Shown here: piece by piece, positions 49,200-61,489 of the stretch
How the letters are laid out: every line of letters starts with the position of its first letter
Numbering within the stretch: the stretch's first letter is position 1
Translations under genes and position numbers: made by a program
Source: Cacajao melanocephalus
Lineage: Eukaryota > Chordata > Mammalia > Primates > Pitheciidae
DNA length: 64,000 nt
Assembly (NCBI GenBank): GCA_963573385.1
Contig: CAUYLG010071316.1
Location: 62,162-126,161 of the forward strand
Reading direction: 5' to 3'
Notes under the pieces: generated by a model
Database searches by the model: none
What the model saw: the letters and a program-made list of their open reading frames with translations, nothing else
What the model was told of the DNA's origin: nothing

Positions 49200-50377
49200 A
49201 GGGAGAATAATTGGATTTCTCTGACTGGTTTGCCTGTGTGGAAACAAAGGCAAAAATCAAGGAAGTTGGCAGTTACTGTTCATATCTTGGCTGTTTTGAA
49301 CCCAACTGCTGCAGAGTTTATGGTTTGGCTTCTTTCAGTGGTTGCTGATGGTGAGGCCCAGACTTCTATTTTTATCTGTGATCTGGCCATTGTCCATTTG
49401 TATATTCAGTTTCTCATACCTGCTGTCCATCATCTTCTCACATTATAAAAAAACACTTTCCTTCACTTCTACCATGACACAACCCTCCTGGGTGTGCTTC
49501 TGATCCCTTTTCACCTTCTCTTTCATGGGGGATTTCTTTCTCTGCCTATTAATTTAATTTTGCTGTGAGTCAAATGGCTCATTATGGCTTGAAAACTTCT
49601 TCTCTTTAGCTTCATTTCAAATTATTTGTATTGAATTCTGTTCCAGCCAGACTGAGGTACAGAAAGTTGCAGTTGACTTGAAACATCTTTCTCATCCTCT
49701 GAGTCACTACCTCCTGTTTATTTGAAAATCTCCGTTTAGATGTCATCTCCTCCAGAAAGCTTTCTATGAACCTGCAAAATGCCCATAAGCTGTCATAGTC
49801 CCCACTCTTAGGACACTGCCTTTGAGGTATTTATGCCATCGTATGTGTCATTGTCTAGTAACTTACATTTTCTTCCTCAAACTCTAAACACTATACTGGT
49901 AACTGAGAAGAGTCACCAGTATAGTGCTCTGTACAGCAGACAGCTGGTAAGTATTTATTGCAATAATAATTTGATCCAGAACAGAATATAATAAAGTAGA
50001 GCAAAGTTCTAGAGGTTTGTAGAATCCTTTGTCACCTGGAGACGGTGGGAGTAGGTGTACTTCATAGAAACCTTTCTTTCTAAGCTTATGGACACTCACC
50101 ATCAATGAGATGAAAACTTGACGTTTAAATCTTTGGAATACAAAGCAAATGACTTTATACCGTTTTTAAAATGTGGAACTAAATAAGAAGGCAGATATGT
50201 GGTGTGCTCTCAGACCAGGTTGAAAACCAAGGCCAGCTGAGAGGGCCACCAAGCCACCTGCTCTTCTGGCTTATGCTCCCTCTGGTTTTCTAATTGTAAG
50301 GACCTGGCAAAATTAAAGGCTCACAATAAGCACTCTGTTTACCAGATTTATCTCACAATATGTATGATAGATAGATC

Positions 50378-50435
<58 letters not shown>

Positions 50436-50545
50436 GTGTAGCAATCTAGTGGTAGCAACCAGGGAAAGCAATATCTGTTTTCCATCTCAAAAGTTCGTTA
50501 GAAATTTGAAAATATGTTACTGAAAAAAACTAGAAAGTGTTTCTA
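49200..50545 (-). repeat. Left arm of a large inverted repeat
   Basis: Reverse complement of this arm aligns along its whole length with about 53850-55128. Anchors: 'ttattgcaataataatttga' at 49956-49975 pairs with 'tcaaatcattattgcaataa' at 54353-54372; the block around 49540-49560 ('cctattaatttaattttgct') pairs with 54760-54780; the L1 junction at 49200 pairs with 55128. The midpoint is constant near 52164. I judge identity at about 80% by eye. I do not recognise it as a known interspersed family. Frames at 49230-49448 and 49884-50105 show no domain. Confidence 0.8.
50366..50432. repeat. (GATA)n microsatellite in the left arm
   Basis: About 16 GATA units with a single GATC variant near the start. 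The corresponding site in the right arm (about 53950-53965) has no array, so expansion happened after the arms separated. Confidence 0.95.
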
Positions 50546-50939
50546 AATGATTCTAGAAGAAAAACACCCAGGAATCAGTGGATAAATAGCTCATTCTAAG
50601 ATTGGGGCAGGAAATATACAAGATAAGCATGGAACATCTTGTAGCTCTGAAAACTAGGAAAGTGCGAATTCCTGCAGTTATGGATGTTATGTCAAAGACA
50701 GGAGCCAAACAAAAGAGCTTCCAATGGCCAGTGGGAAAAAAATGAGTTAGAAAATGAATAAAGGAGTATTGGATCATAATATAAAATATAAAATAAATGT
50801 CTATCAGGCATACTATAATAAATTATTACATAAATAAATGAAGAGAAAGAACAAGTTTCTCCTGAAGGATAACTTAAACAATGTATGTAGATACTTCACC
50901 TTCAGTGGGGAATCACAAATCCCCACCTCCTCTGTGTGG
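50546..50939. other. Unassigned, left part of the inverted-repeat spacer
   Basis: AT-rich, no gene or family recognised. Confidence 0.5.
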
Positions 50940-51560
50940 TCTGTGCTTTGTGACTGCTTTCTAAAGAGTAGAGAATGGAGGAGGGAGAAAGACAGTAACA
51001 ACTTGACAGTGAAAAATCCTGATCAACACTACCCAGCCAGGTGGGCAAGAACATCAAGTGATAAACCCTTGTTGATAGTACATATCCCTGATACGACATA
51101 GTGAAAATGATACTTTACCTCTGGGCTCTTCCTGCCCCAAACCCATAAACTCAGGCTAATCATGACACCAAAAAGACAAATTTTAACAGAGTGGCATCCT
51201 ACAGAACACTAGACCAGTACTTCTCAAAACTGTCAATGTCATTAAAAGCTAGGAAAGTCTGTGAAACTGTCACACCTAAGGAGACATGAAAATAGAATAG
51301 AATTCTGTACGGTATCCTAGAAAAGAAAAAGACAACAGGTATAACAGAAAATCTGCATAAAGTATCAATATTGTATGTATGAATATTAATGACAAAATGC
51401 ATCAGTATTAACGTATAATATTAATGATAAAAATAAAAATTCTAATATATTAGCAATAGGGGAAACTGTGTGGAGAGTACATGAGAACTCTCTGTACTAT
51501 CTTCTCAACTTTTCTGTAAATCTAAAACTGCTCTGAAAAATAAAGTCTACTAAAAATAAG
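50940..51560 (+). mobile_element. Ancient L1M-type 3' region, second copy
   Basis: Related to 12020-12900: shares 'ggagacatgaaaatag'-type and 'gacaacagg' blocks and has the terminal 'ctctctgtactatcttctca', 'acttttctgtaaatctaaaa' and an A-rich end with AATAAA at about 51539. It lies in the spacer of the inverted repeat. Confidence 0.5.
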
Positions 51561-53849
51561 TAAATAAACACAGTGGTCAATTCAAAACACAACACACACA
51601 TGCACACACCCCAGAAGGTCAGTGCCCCGCCCCGCCATGGGGCCTTTCTTTTCTCTCGGTGCTTTACACTGACAGTAGACTGTTTAGCATCTCAGTAGGT
51701 GCCATATTGGTTGCCAGTGGTGTTGAGCATCGACTCAGCTGGTTCGGGAATGTAATTAATAGGTGTTGCTCTGAAGTTCTAGCTTGTAGCTACTCACAGA
51801 ATGCTTCATTCCCAAGTGGGAAAGTAGAGGTTTTCATATCTGAACTTTTAAGTACAAACTAACATTTTATTTCAATAGAAAGTTGTATGAATTTTTTGTA
51901 AAACTTATAGTGGATAATCAGTATTAATTTCTATATTGATTTTTATTTAAGGCAATATTAGTGTAAAAGTGTTTATCATCCACTAATTGCATACATGAGT
52001 AAATACTTTTATTGAAGTAAAATCATCAGTCTTCTTCATTATCACAAAGGATGTTTTTCACTTATAATTTACATACACCTTTCTGTTTGCTGTACACAAG
52101 TTATTAAGCAAATACCCTTCTGAATATGTATTCATTTGTAAATAATTTAATTCAATTCTCATGTTAAAGTAGCCATGCTTGTGTTACAATGTGGATTATC
52201 CAATACAGAAAAAAGAAATATCTGATGATGTTAAAATATCAAGAGGCAAATCCATCTTTTAGGGGAAAAAAAGGTAATCATGTTGCTTAGGTACAAGACA
52301 TTCCCTATTTATTTTTTTCCCTTGCTTAAAAATATCTTCATATACAAAGTCAGTTATGTTTTATTCAACAATTTTAATATTTTTTCTTAACAATGTCACT
52401 AAGATAATTATATTTAAGTTTATGTCCTTGTTGTCCCAAGCTAATAATCACAGTACATAAAACAGAAAATGAAAATATGTATGTGTGGAATTTTTTAATT
52501 CAAGATTTATTGTGTTTAACATTACAATAAATTTAAAAAGAGAGGAATGCTTCCAAAAGGTCTCAGGAATACATTATTCTGCTATCTGTTAAGTATACCA
52601 GATAATTTAGGAATGTGATTAGAAAATAACTGTCTCCATGTTTTGCTCTCTGACAGGCAGCCAATCATCTATAAATTACAGTAATTCACTCATTAGAATC
52701 CCTTCAAGACATTTCTAAAACACAAACATTTATCAATGCTTAAAAGAACAAAATAAATATTCATAAAATATATGTATGAATACCTTATAATAGAAAATTA
52801 GAAAAACAATGATTGAGATGAAAATTGTAAGTAATTGGTTTAAAAAAAATATGTTGTTAACTCAGTCCTCATCCTGTGCTTTTAAAGTTCTTATACAGGA
52901 AAATCATTTTTGACAGTGTATCCTGACAAGACATTTGCATATTTCAGAGCCCAGCTAAGGAGCCAGGCAATACAGCCTGTAAGGCAGAGGCAGGCATGGA
53001 AATGGGGACACCCCAGGAAAGGGAGGCCAAGGCAGAGATAGTTATGAGGACTCTAATGGAAAACAGTGCTTCGGGATCTTTGAATCAGCGTAAGTCTCTG
53101 AGTCAGTATCAGACAAAGTCAGCCCTCATAATTCAGTTTAGAGCGTGAATCCATCCATACCATAGCCATGGACTCAGAAAAACATAGGCCCTGGAAGTCA
53201 AGGTAAGACCATTATCTATTTCACATGAAGAACTGAAAAGACTCAAATACTGGAAAACTAACTCAGGAAATTCCCAGGACCTGAAACGGTACAGCGATGC
53301 AGAGGGAGAGCTGACGGGGAGTGCCTTGGTTTCTAGGCGGGAAGTTGACTCCAGGTTGCCTGTCTGGTGTGTGTCGTTCTAGAATCCCTGAACAATCCTG
53401 GCCTTAGAGGGGAGGTGGAAAAGTCCACGACCAACGAGAGCACCACTGAAAGGGAAGCAGAGCTCACATACTGCAAAGTCGTAACATTTCCAATCCCCTG
53501 CATCACCTCACTGGGCTGATTACAACAGGATGGGACTGTGGAGCTCAACCACATTGCCCAGATTCACCCACCCAACAAGAGAAATTCATATTTCACATCT
53601 TTTCTTCTCAGAGGTTTATCTTTTCTTAGAAGTAAAACTCTTCCTAAAATTAAGTTTCTGGATGATGAAACCAACTTGTTCATTGTGTTCTCCCTATATG
53701 ATCTCTTATCTTTTTTTGTATCTATAAACAAAATTAATAGAAGAGGAATTTTTTGACAGGAGTGATTCATACCACAGGACTAAAGCAATTCAAATCATCT
53801 AGCAGGCACTGATAATAACAAATCATAGGATATTCTCTGTGCTTGGATA
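51561..53849. other. Unassigned, right part of the inverted-repeat spacer
   Basis: 51590-51800 has a short GC-rich segment with a tandem GC box (ccccgccccgcc at 51625-51636). 51850-52900 is very AT-rich. 52910-53560 is GC-richer (many CpG and 'caaggtaagacc' at about 53199-53210, donor-like). I see no frame that can be called coding; the minus frame at 53333-53554 and plus frames at 53530-53756 are unsupported. Confidence 0.45.
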
Positions 53850-55128
53850 AAAGTTTTTAGTTATTTTCAGATACATTTTAAAACCCCTAACAAACTTCTG
53901 AGATGAAAGACAAGTAGTGCTTGCCCTTCACAAATATACATGGTTTTTTGTATGTAATATGTATGATGAAGTAAACCTGGTAAATAGAGTGCTTGTTGTG
54001 AGCCTTCAATTTTGGCAGATCCCATAGTTAGAAAACCCAAAGGCAGGTGTCCTAAGCCAGAGGGAAGTTACCTTGCTGGCCCTCTCAGCTTTTCTTGGTC
54101 CTCAACATGGCCTCAGGGCACACCACTTACCTGCCTTCTTATTTGGTTCATGTTTCAAAAATAGTATTAAGTCATTTGCTTTCCATTTCAATGGTTTAAA
54201 CATCAGGTTTTCCATCTCATTGATGACAAGTTTCCACAAGCTTAAAAAAGAAAGCTTTCTGTGAAGTGTACCAACTCCCACCCTCCTGGAGCTCACAAAA
54301 GATTCTGCAAACCTCCGGAGCTTTGTTCTCCTTTCTCATATTCTGTTCTGGATCAAATCATTATTGCAATAAATACTTATTGGCACCATACTGGTAACTG
54401 TTTCCTAGAGGTGTTTGGAGTTTGGGAGAAAAATATGTTAACAGACAATGACAAATACAATGAGATAAATATCTTTAAAAGCAATGTCCTAAGAATGGGG
54501 ACTATGAAAGCTCATAGACGTTTTTACAGTTTGCAGAAAGATTTCTGGAGGAGATGATAGCTAACGTTTTAAACCTCTAAAACAGGTTTTAAAATAAAGA
54601 GGAGGTAGTTACTCAGATGGAGGATGAGAAAGATGTTTCAAATCAGCTGAAACTTTCTGTAGTTTAGTCTAGCTGGAACACAGAATTCAATACAAAGAAT
54701 TTGAGATGAAGGTAAAGAGAAGAAGCTTCTAACCCATGATGAGCCATTTGGCTCACAGCAAAATTAAATTAATAGGCAGAGAAAGGATTCCCCTATGAAG
54801 GAGAAGGTACAAACGGATCAGAAGTATACCCAGGAGGGTTGTGGTATTGCAGAAGTGAATGAATGTATTTTTCCAGAATGTGAGAAAACGATGAATGGCA
54901 GGCATGGGAAACACATGGACATGTGTTTCCACAAATGGACAATGGCCAGATCATAGATAAAAATAGAATTCTGAGACAGAACCTGCAGCAGTCCATAGAG
55001 GAACCAAACCATACCTCTTCAGCAGTAAATCTAAAACAATCAGGACATGAACAGTTATTAACAGCCTCCCTGATTTTTGCCTATATTTCCAACTTAGAAC
55101 CAATCAGAGAAATTCAAATACTCTTCCC
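53850..55128 (+). repeat. Right arm of the large inverted repeat
   Basis: Pairs with 49200-50545 in opposite orientation. The paired sequence stops at 55128 because the left arm is cut there by L1; the right copy seems to extend further, to about 55245, where an MLT1 LTR begins. That extension has CCAAT boxes in tandem (55100 and 55133) and a 'catataagatga' stretch, features common in LTR promoters, so an unrecognised LTR-type element is possible. Frames at 54261-54557 and 54923-55144 show no domain. Confidence 0.8.
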
Positions 55129-55245
55129 TTGGCCAATCATATAAGATGACCCACTTCTACTTAGCCCACCAACAGCTTTCCCAGGGCCATAGTCTCCAAT
55201 TAGTGCCCATGTGAAGTCTTCCTTTTTGCTTTTTCAGTATAGAGC

Positions 55246-55440
55246 TGTCTTGGTCTGTTTCTGATGCTGTAACAGAATACCACAGACTGGGTAATTTATG
55301 AAGAACTGAAATTTATTTTCTCACAGTTATAGAAGCTGAGGGGTCCAAGATCAAAATGCCAGCTGGTTTAGTTATCTGGTGAGGACTGTTCTTTGCTTCC
55401 AGTATGGCCCAGACCCCCTTCTTTGTTTTGTCTTGACCCT
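55246..55440 (-). mobile_element. MLT1/MST-type MaLR LTR fragment
   Basis: Minus-oriented, starts tgtcttggtctgtttctgat, with 'ccacagactgggtaatttat' and 'ttctcacagttatagaagct'. Only the LTR 3' half is present; it ends before a MIR. Confidence 0.8.
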
Positions 55441-55446
55441 TTTCTT

Positions 55447-55690
55447 AGACAGCAAAGCATAGTAATTAAGGCATGAACTTTACACTCAGCCTGCCTGCAT
55501 TCAGAATTCCAGTTCCACCGCTTACTAGCTATGTGCCTTTAAGAAAGTCACTTGGTATCTCTGTTCCTCTGTTTTCTCACCTGTAAAATGGGGATGATAA
55601 CGGCACTCGTGTTTGAAGTTGTTTTGAAGATTAATTTCTATTGGTAAAAGCATGTAGTGCCAGAGACATATTAATTGCTGTGCAAGTCTT
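55447..55690 (+). mobile_element. MIR
   Basis: A well-preserved plus-oriented MIR: 'agcatagtaattaaggcatg', 'ccgcttactagctatgtgcc', 'ctcacctgtaaaatggggat' and 'gttgttttgaagattaattt'. About 240 bp, close to full length. Confidence 0.9.
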
Positions 55691-56194
55691 TCTTCAAGAA
55701 ATAAGATCATTCCCATCTTATATCTCTAAGTTTATATCTTATAAACTCACATCTCCAAACTGGATAAACCTTCTAAGTTTAGACGGGTGCATACAACTAC
55801 TTAGTTGACTTCCTTTCTTGAATAGCTCACAGGCAACTGTTCCCAGAAAATATCACAGCTGTTCCTGTATCTATGAAATAGGTTACATTTAATAGAAACT
55901 TCTACAGTAATGGAGAGGGACTCTGGGATCACGTGTTGGAGGTTCCCTTGAAAGCAGCTTTTCTCCATCTCCATAGGAAGTTGCCCTCAGCTTCCCAAGC
56001 AAGCATTGTGGGAGGGAGTGAAGAAACCTTTAAAAGCGTAGAAGTACACTATGGGAAATGTCCTGGGATTTATTGATTATTAAGTACATACATGCTAATG
56101 AGAAGAGTGTCCAGTTGTTACCATTACTGGTGTTATAGATTGCTGATTTAACACTGATGCAGTTCTAAGTGGCCTCCCAAGCCTTTAAGATTAC
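55691..56194. other. Unassigned intergenic DNA
   Basis: No gene or repeat recognised. Confidence 0.5.
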
Positions 56195-56195
56195 T

Positions 56196-56497
<302 letters not shown>

Positions 56498-56506
56498 AAG
56501 AATACT

Positions 56507-56690
56507 GCTCTAAAGTCACCTGTGTGGTGATGTCATATCCTCAGATGAATGACAGATTTGAACCAGGATTCTCTACTTCCAGTATACTCATTAGGCTCCA
56601 CTATTTTTTCTAATCTATAGAAAGACACAAACACCAGGCTGCTCTTGATGCTGCATTTGCTTGCCCTGTAAATGGCATCAAGAAGACCTC
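56507..56690. other. Possible minus-strand MIR scrap
   Basis: 'gacagatttgaaccaggatt' followed by 'ctactttccag'-type sequence at 56548-56612 resembles the MIR 5' part in reverse. Weak. Confidence 0.35.
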
Positions 56691-57680
<990 letters not shown>

Positions 57681-59749
57681 TACGGAGAAGAAAGAAGGAT
57701 TTGGATAGAGAGATAATGACCTGTCATGGAACAGTGTTAAGGGCCTGCTTTAGGTTAAAACAGAATTTAGAATGACATCTGCAGGGTGTGGCGGTCGAGA
57801 CAAGTGAGGAAGGTTGAGTGGGTGAGTATATCGGAGCAATAGCGGAGCAAGATAGTCAGAAATCTGTCAACAAATATTAAACTGATGGAGCATGGGATTT
57901 AAGAAAAATGAATAGCTAAGAAAAAATCTGTTTCTGGTCTCATACATTTCTGACTTGGTAGTATATGTAGATACATACATTTAGTGTAGAAACTTTAAAC
58001 TTTATTTCAAGTTAGACCAGAACAGATAAAACTGTTGAAGAAGAAGTGATAATATCTCTGTTTTTGAGACTGTCTTTTAAGCATCTATTGATCCACGGCA
58101 GAAATAAGTACAGTAAAATCAATAAGAAAATAAAAATTGCTCGAAAAGAAAGGCGATAATGATGATTAGATTACCTATTTACCTACAGACTGGTTAATTA
58201 ATATAAACTCATTATTAAAGTTGTAGATACAGACACTGCTAATCTTTTTCTCTCAAGTAGTATTTTTTAAATAAACAGATATAAACAGTGTAATTTACTT
58301 TCAGGTTGTCATTTCCAAAATGGTATGCATACAAGCAAATTATTTAAAAGACCACTCTGGTTAATGTTAAATTAAAATTGTATTAATTGCCTATACCAAT
58401 GATATTTCATTTAATACTAAGAAAATGCTGAATTGGTTCTCAAATTATTTAGGTATTTATGGTTAGGAAACTAATTTTACTGGAACAGCTGATGTTGTAC
58501 ATTCATTTAAGAAAGCCACAGGACAAGCAAACACTCTACCAGATGTTCTGCGTCAAAGCAACTGGGTTTCGTGTTAGCTGAGCCCAGCAACTCTTCCAGG
58601 GCGTCCTGGGAGATGACATCTCATGCAGGGCAATATATGAAATCAGGTATTGAGCACAGAGGGAGTACAATTTACTGTAAACAGTTTTAACAGTCTCAGC
58701 AAAAAAAATATGTCTCATGAAGAGAAAAAAATTCAAGCAACCCCTCCTTGCAAAAGAGGGTGTTAATAACTGCAGAAGATAAATGCTTACCTTTCTTTAG
58801 ATTATATGCCATTTTTGTGCAGGCTTTGAGGGATTTATAAATGGAATTTTTAACTAACTTTTTGCATCTTGATGTCAGAACCTTTCAGCCCCTCTCCTAG
58901 AGTAACACATCTACGTTGTGGGGCAGGGAGGAAGGAACATGTCTAGTCTATATGACTGTTTAAATTGTCCAACAGCAGTGAGAAAATTCAAGGAAATAAT
59001 TTTGTAGATTTCCTTCTCCATCCCTTTAATTTGTATGACCCTCCTTCTCTAATCTTCCCTACTTCAATTTCAGGAAAACGCCTGAAAACTAACATCTATC
59101 CAGAACATGTAGGCACCTCAGGCAGTCAAGCTATCAAGCTGTTTACATGGCGACAGTAGCTATCCAAATATCTCAAAAAAGCTATCATAAGTCATTGTGT
59201 CATGCTGTAATTCTACTTTTTGTGAGGGCATTGAGCAATCTGGCAAGAAAATCACAAAAGATAATAATGTATTTATGTTATTCACTCTGGCTCAAAATTA
59301 CAGCTGGCAGTAATATCTTAGCTCATTTGTATAACTCTTTCTGAAACTCTCCAAATTCACAACTGTAGCAGAAGTGAAGTAAAAAATTTGCCCACAAATT
59401 TATTTCCTAAACATTTCAGAAGATTGGAAGCATAGAGTAAAATGAGCAAGAAAATTTTTTTAAATTGCATATTTTGAGTGACTGACAATAATTTTATATG
59501 TATCAATGCAATCTTTCTCCAAATAACCTCTGTTCATAGTCTAAATAAGAAGGAATTTTAAGGTTTATTCAAAAGAAAGTAGACAAGCGTTTAAGTTTAT
59601 GTTTTATTATGACATTATTTTCCCTTTGGTAACATACAGAAAATTATTAGGAAAGAAGGAACAGTGTAGCCCTTAAGCTGTTTCTGCAGCACAGAGAAAA
59701 AGGCAGCAATTAGTAGGCCTGATTTGTGTATAGGAGGTTCATAAAGGAT
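57681..59749. other. Unassigned intergenic DNA
   Basis: About 2 kb of AT-rich DNA without a recognised gene or repeat. The frames at 58536-58736 (minus), 58965-59159 and 59147-59344 (plus) show no domain. Confidence 0.5.
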
Positions 59750-60217
59750 TGTTATAGGCTAAATTATATCCCCAAAAAAGATATGTTTAATCCTGCACTT
59801 GGGAATGTGATCTTATTTGGAAATAGAGTCTTTGCAGATACTAACAAGTTAAGATAAGGTCATTAGTGTGAAACCTAACTTAATAAGACTAGTGTCCTTA
59901 TAAGAAGAGGAGAGACAACCAGATACACACAGAAGATGACGTGCAGATACATGGGGAGAACACCAGATGACAACCAAGTCAGAGATTGAAATGACGCAAC
60001 TGCAAACCAAGGAACACCCATGGTTGTCGCAACATCAGAAGCTAAAAGAAAGGCCTGGAATAGACCCTCCCCTGGAGCCTTCAGTTACTTTATTTCATGG
60101 CCCTATAGACACTTAAGTTTTAACATCTTGCCTCCAAAACTGTGAGAGAATTTCTGTTCTTTTTAGCTACCTGGTTTGTGCAGATTTGTTTTGGCAACTT
60201 TAGGAAACGGAAACAGG
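59750..60217 (+). mobile_element. MLT1-family MaLR LTR
   Basis: Plus-oriented, about 468 bp: 'tgttataggctaaattatat', 'gatcttatttggaaatagag', 'ctagtgtccttataagaaga', 'aactgcaaaccaaggaacac', and the end 'caactttaggaaacggaaac'. Near full length; no internal region. Confidence 0.85.
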
Positions 60218-61164
60218 GTGTGTCCTTAGAAGCAACAGCCATAGGAAGTCAGAACAGCAGAAATGGACAAGGAGAAAAGAAATGGAATACAGCCACCCTG
60301 GGAGGTCAGCTGATCCCATGAGGCGCTCTGGGGCTGCAACAGCCCTTCACTGTGGCCTCAGTGGAGGACAGGCAGCGAGGCCTTGTGACCCTGAGCGCTT
60401 CCTGGATGTGGGCTACACCAGCATGTTAATCTTCCAGCCAAAAACAACACCTAGAGACTATATTATGTGGAAACATTTTGACACATACATTTTTTCAAGG
60501 TAAAGAAGTTATTTTCTTTTTCTTAGCTTAAAAGTAATTTTGTTATTTGTGACTTTCAGATGTCCTTTAAAAAAAAAAAACTTTACAACAGATAACTGAG
60601 GAATCCAAATCCGTCTCTAGGCTCATATCTTAAGTGTGATCCTTCAGACCCCACCACCGTGGACAATAAGGCTGTACCTGGCAGATCTCACAAGGAAGGC
60701 TGCCCTCTCCACAGGAGATTCCCTGCACAGCTAGCGCATTGCTGCCTCCAGAGGGCGTTGCAGTCAAGGATCAGCTCCACCCTAACTTCACCCTCTCCCA
60801 TGGCCACTTCCATCCCAAGATCTCCTTATCAGAACTGGTCTCTGCTGAAACTGCCTTATCCAGGAGACTTGAAGATACCTTTCTCCACCATAACTCTGTA
60901 CTCAGGAGTTTTCCTCTCCTAGTGCTTCTCCCTCCCTTTTGCGTAGCCTCAGGGTTCATAAAATGTCAGGGGCCTTTTTCTGGGGCTCTCTCAGCCCCAA
61001 AAGGGAGAAGATCCCCATCTGCACTGGCAAACCTGACTCACACACTGGTGCAGTCACATAGGTGAAAATGAAACACAAGAAAATCTTGTTTCTGGCCTCC
61101 TGCTTATATGATTGCAGTGTGTGAGTAAGGGCTTGACCACTGCTTTCAGTTTGGCTCATCCTTT
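60218..61164. other. GC-richer unassigned block
   Basis: The least AT-rich long segment in the window that is not a recognised repeat. It has plus frames of 73, 87 and 108 codons (60282-60503, 60659-60922, 60739-61065); the last two overlap in different frames, so at most one could be coding. I recognise no domain, Kozak context or splice structure to support a gene. A T10 tract lies near 61161-61171. Confidence 0.4.
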
Positions 61165-61440
61165 TTTTTTTTAACCTGGTCAATTTTTTTTTAATTGGCA
61201 CGTAACTATACAGATTTGTAGAGTATATAATGATGCTTCAATGCATATAATGTATAGTGATCAAATCGGGGTAATTAGCATATCATCATCTCAAACATTT
61301 ATTCTTTGTGTCAGGAATATTCAACATCCTTCTAGCTGTCTGAAAGTATATATGATTGTTAACTATAGTCATCCTACAGCACTATAGAATAGCAGAACTT
61401 ATTCCTCCTATCTAGCTGTGCTTTAATTTGACCATCTGGC
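61165..61440 (-). mobile_element. L1PB/L1MA-type 3' UTR, minus strand
   Basis: T-rich start, then 'atgatgcttcaatgcatata', 'tgatcaaatcggggtaatta', 'gttaactatagtcatcctac' and 'agaacttattcctcctatct', the 3' UTR of this L1 group in reverse. Confidence 0.75.
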
Positions 61441-61489
61441 AGCTCAGCTGCCTCTCAACTACCTCTCAGCTCTTGACAGTAATAGAGTT

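Noticed and set aside
49889..49926. Hairpin considered as a microRNA precursor
   Set aside because: A 12-bp stem is too short for a typical precursor (about 30 bp); kept only as a structural observation.
60659..61065. Overlapping plus frames of 87 and 108 codons as a candidate gene
   Set aside because: No domain, no supporting splice sites or regulatory structure visible, and overlapping phases; left as unassigned DNA.
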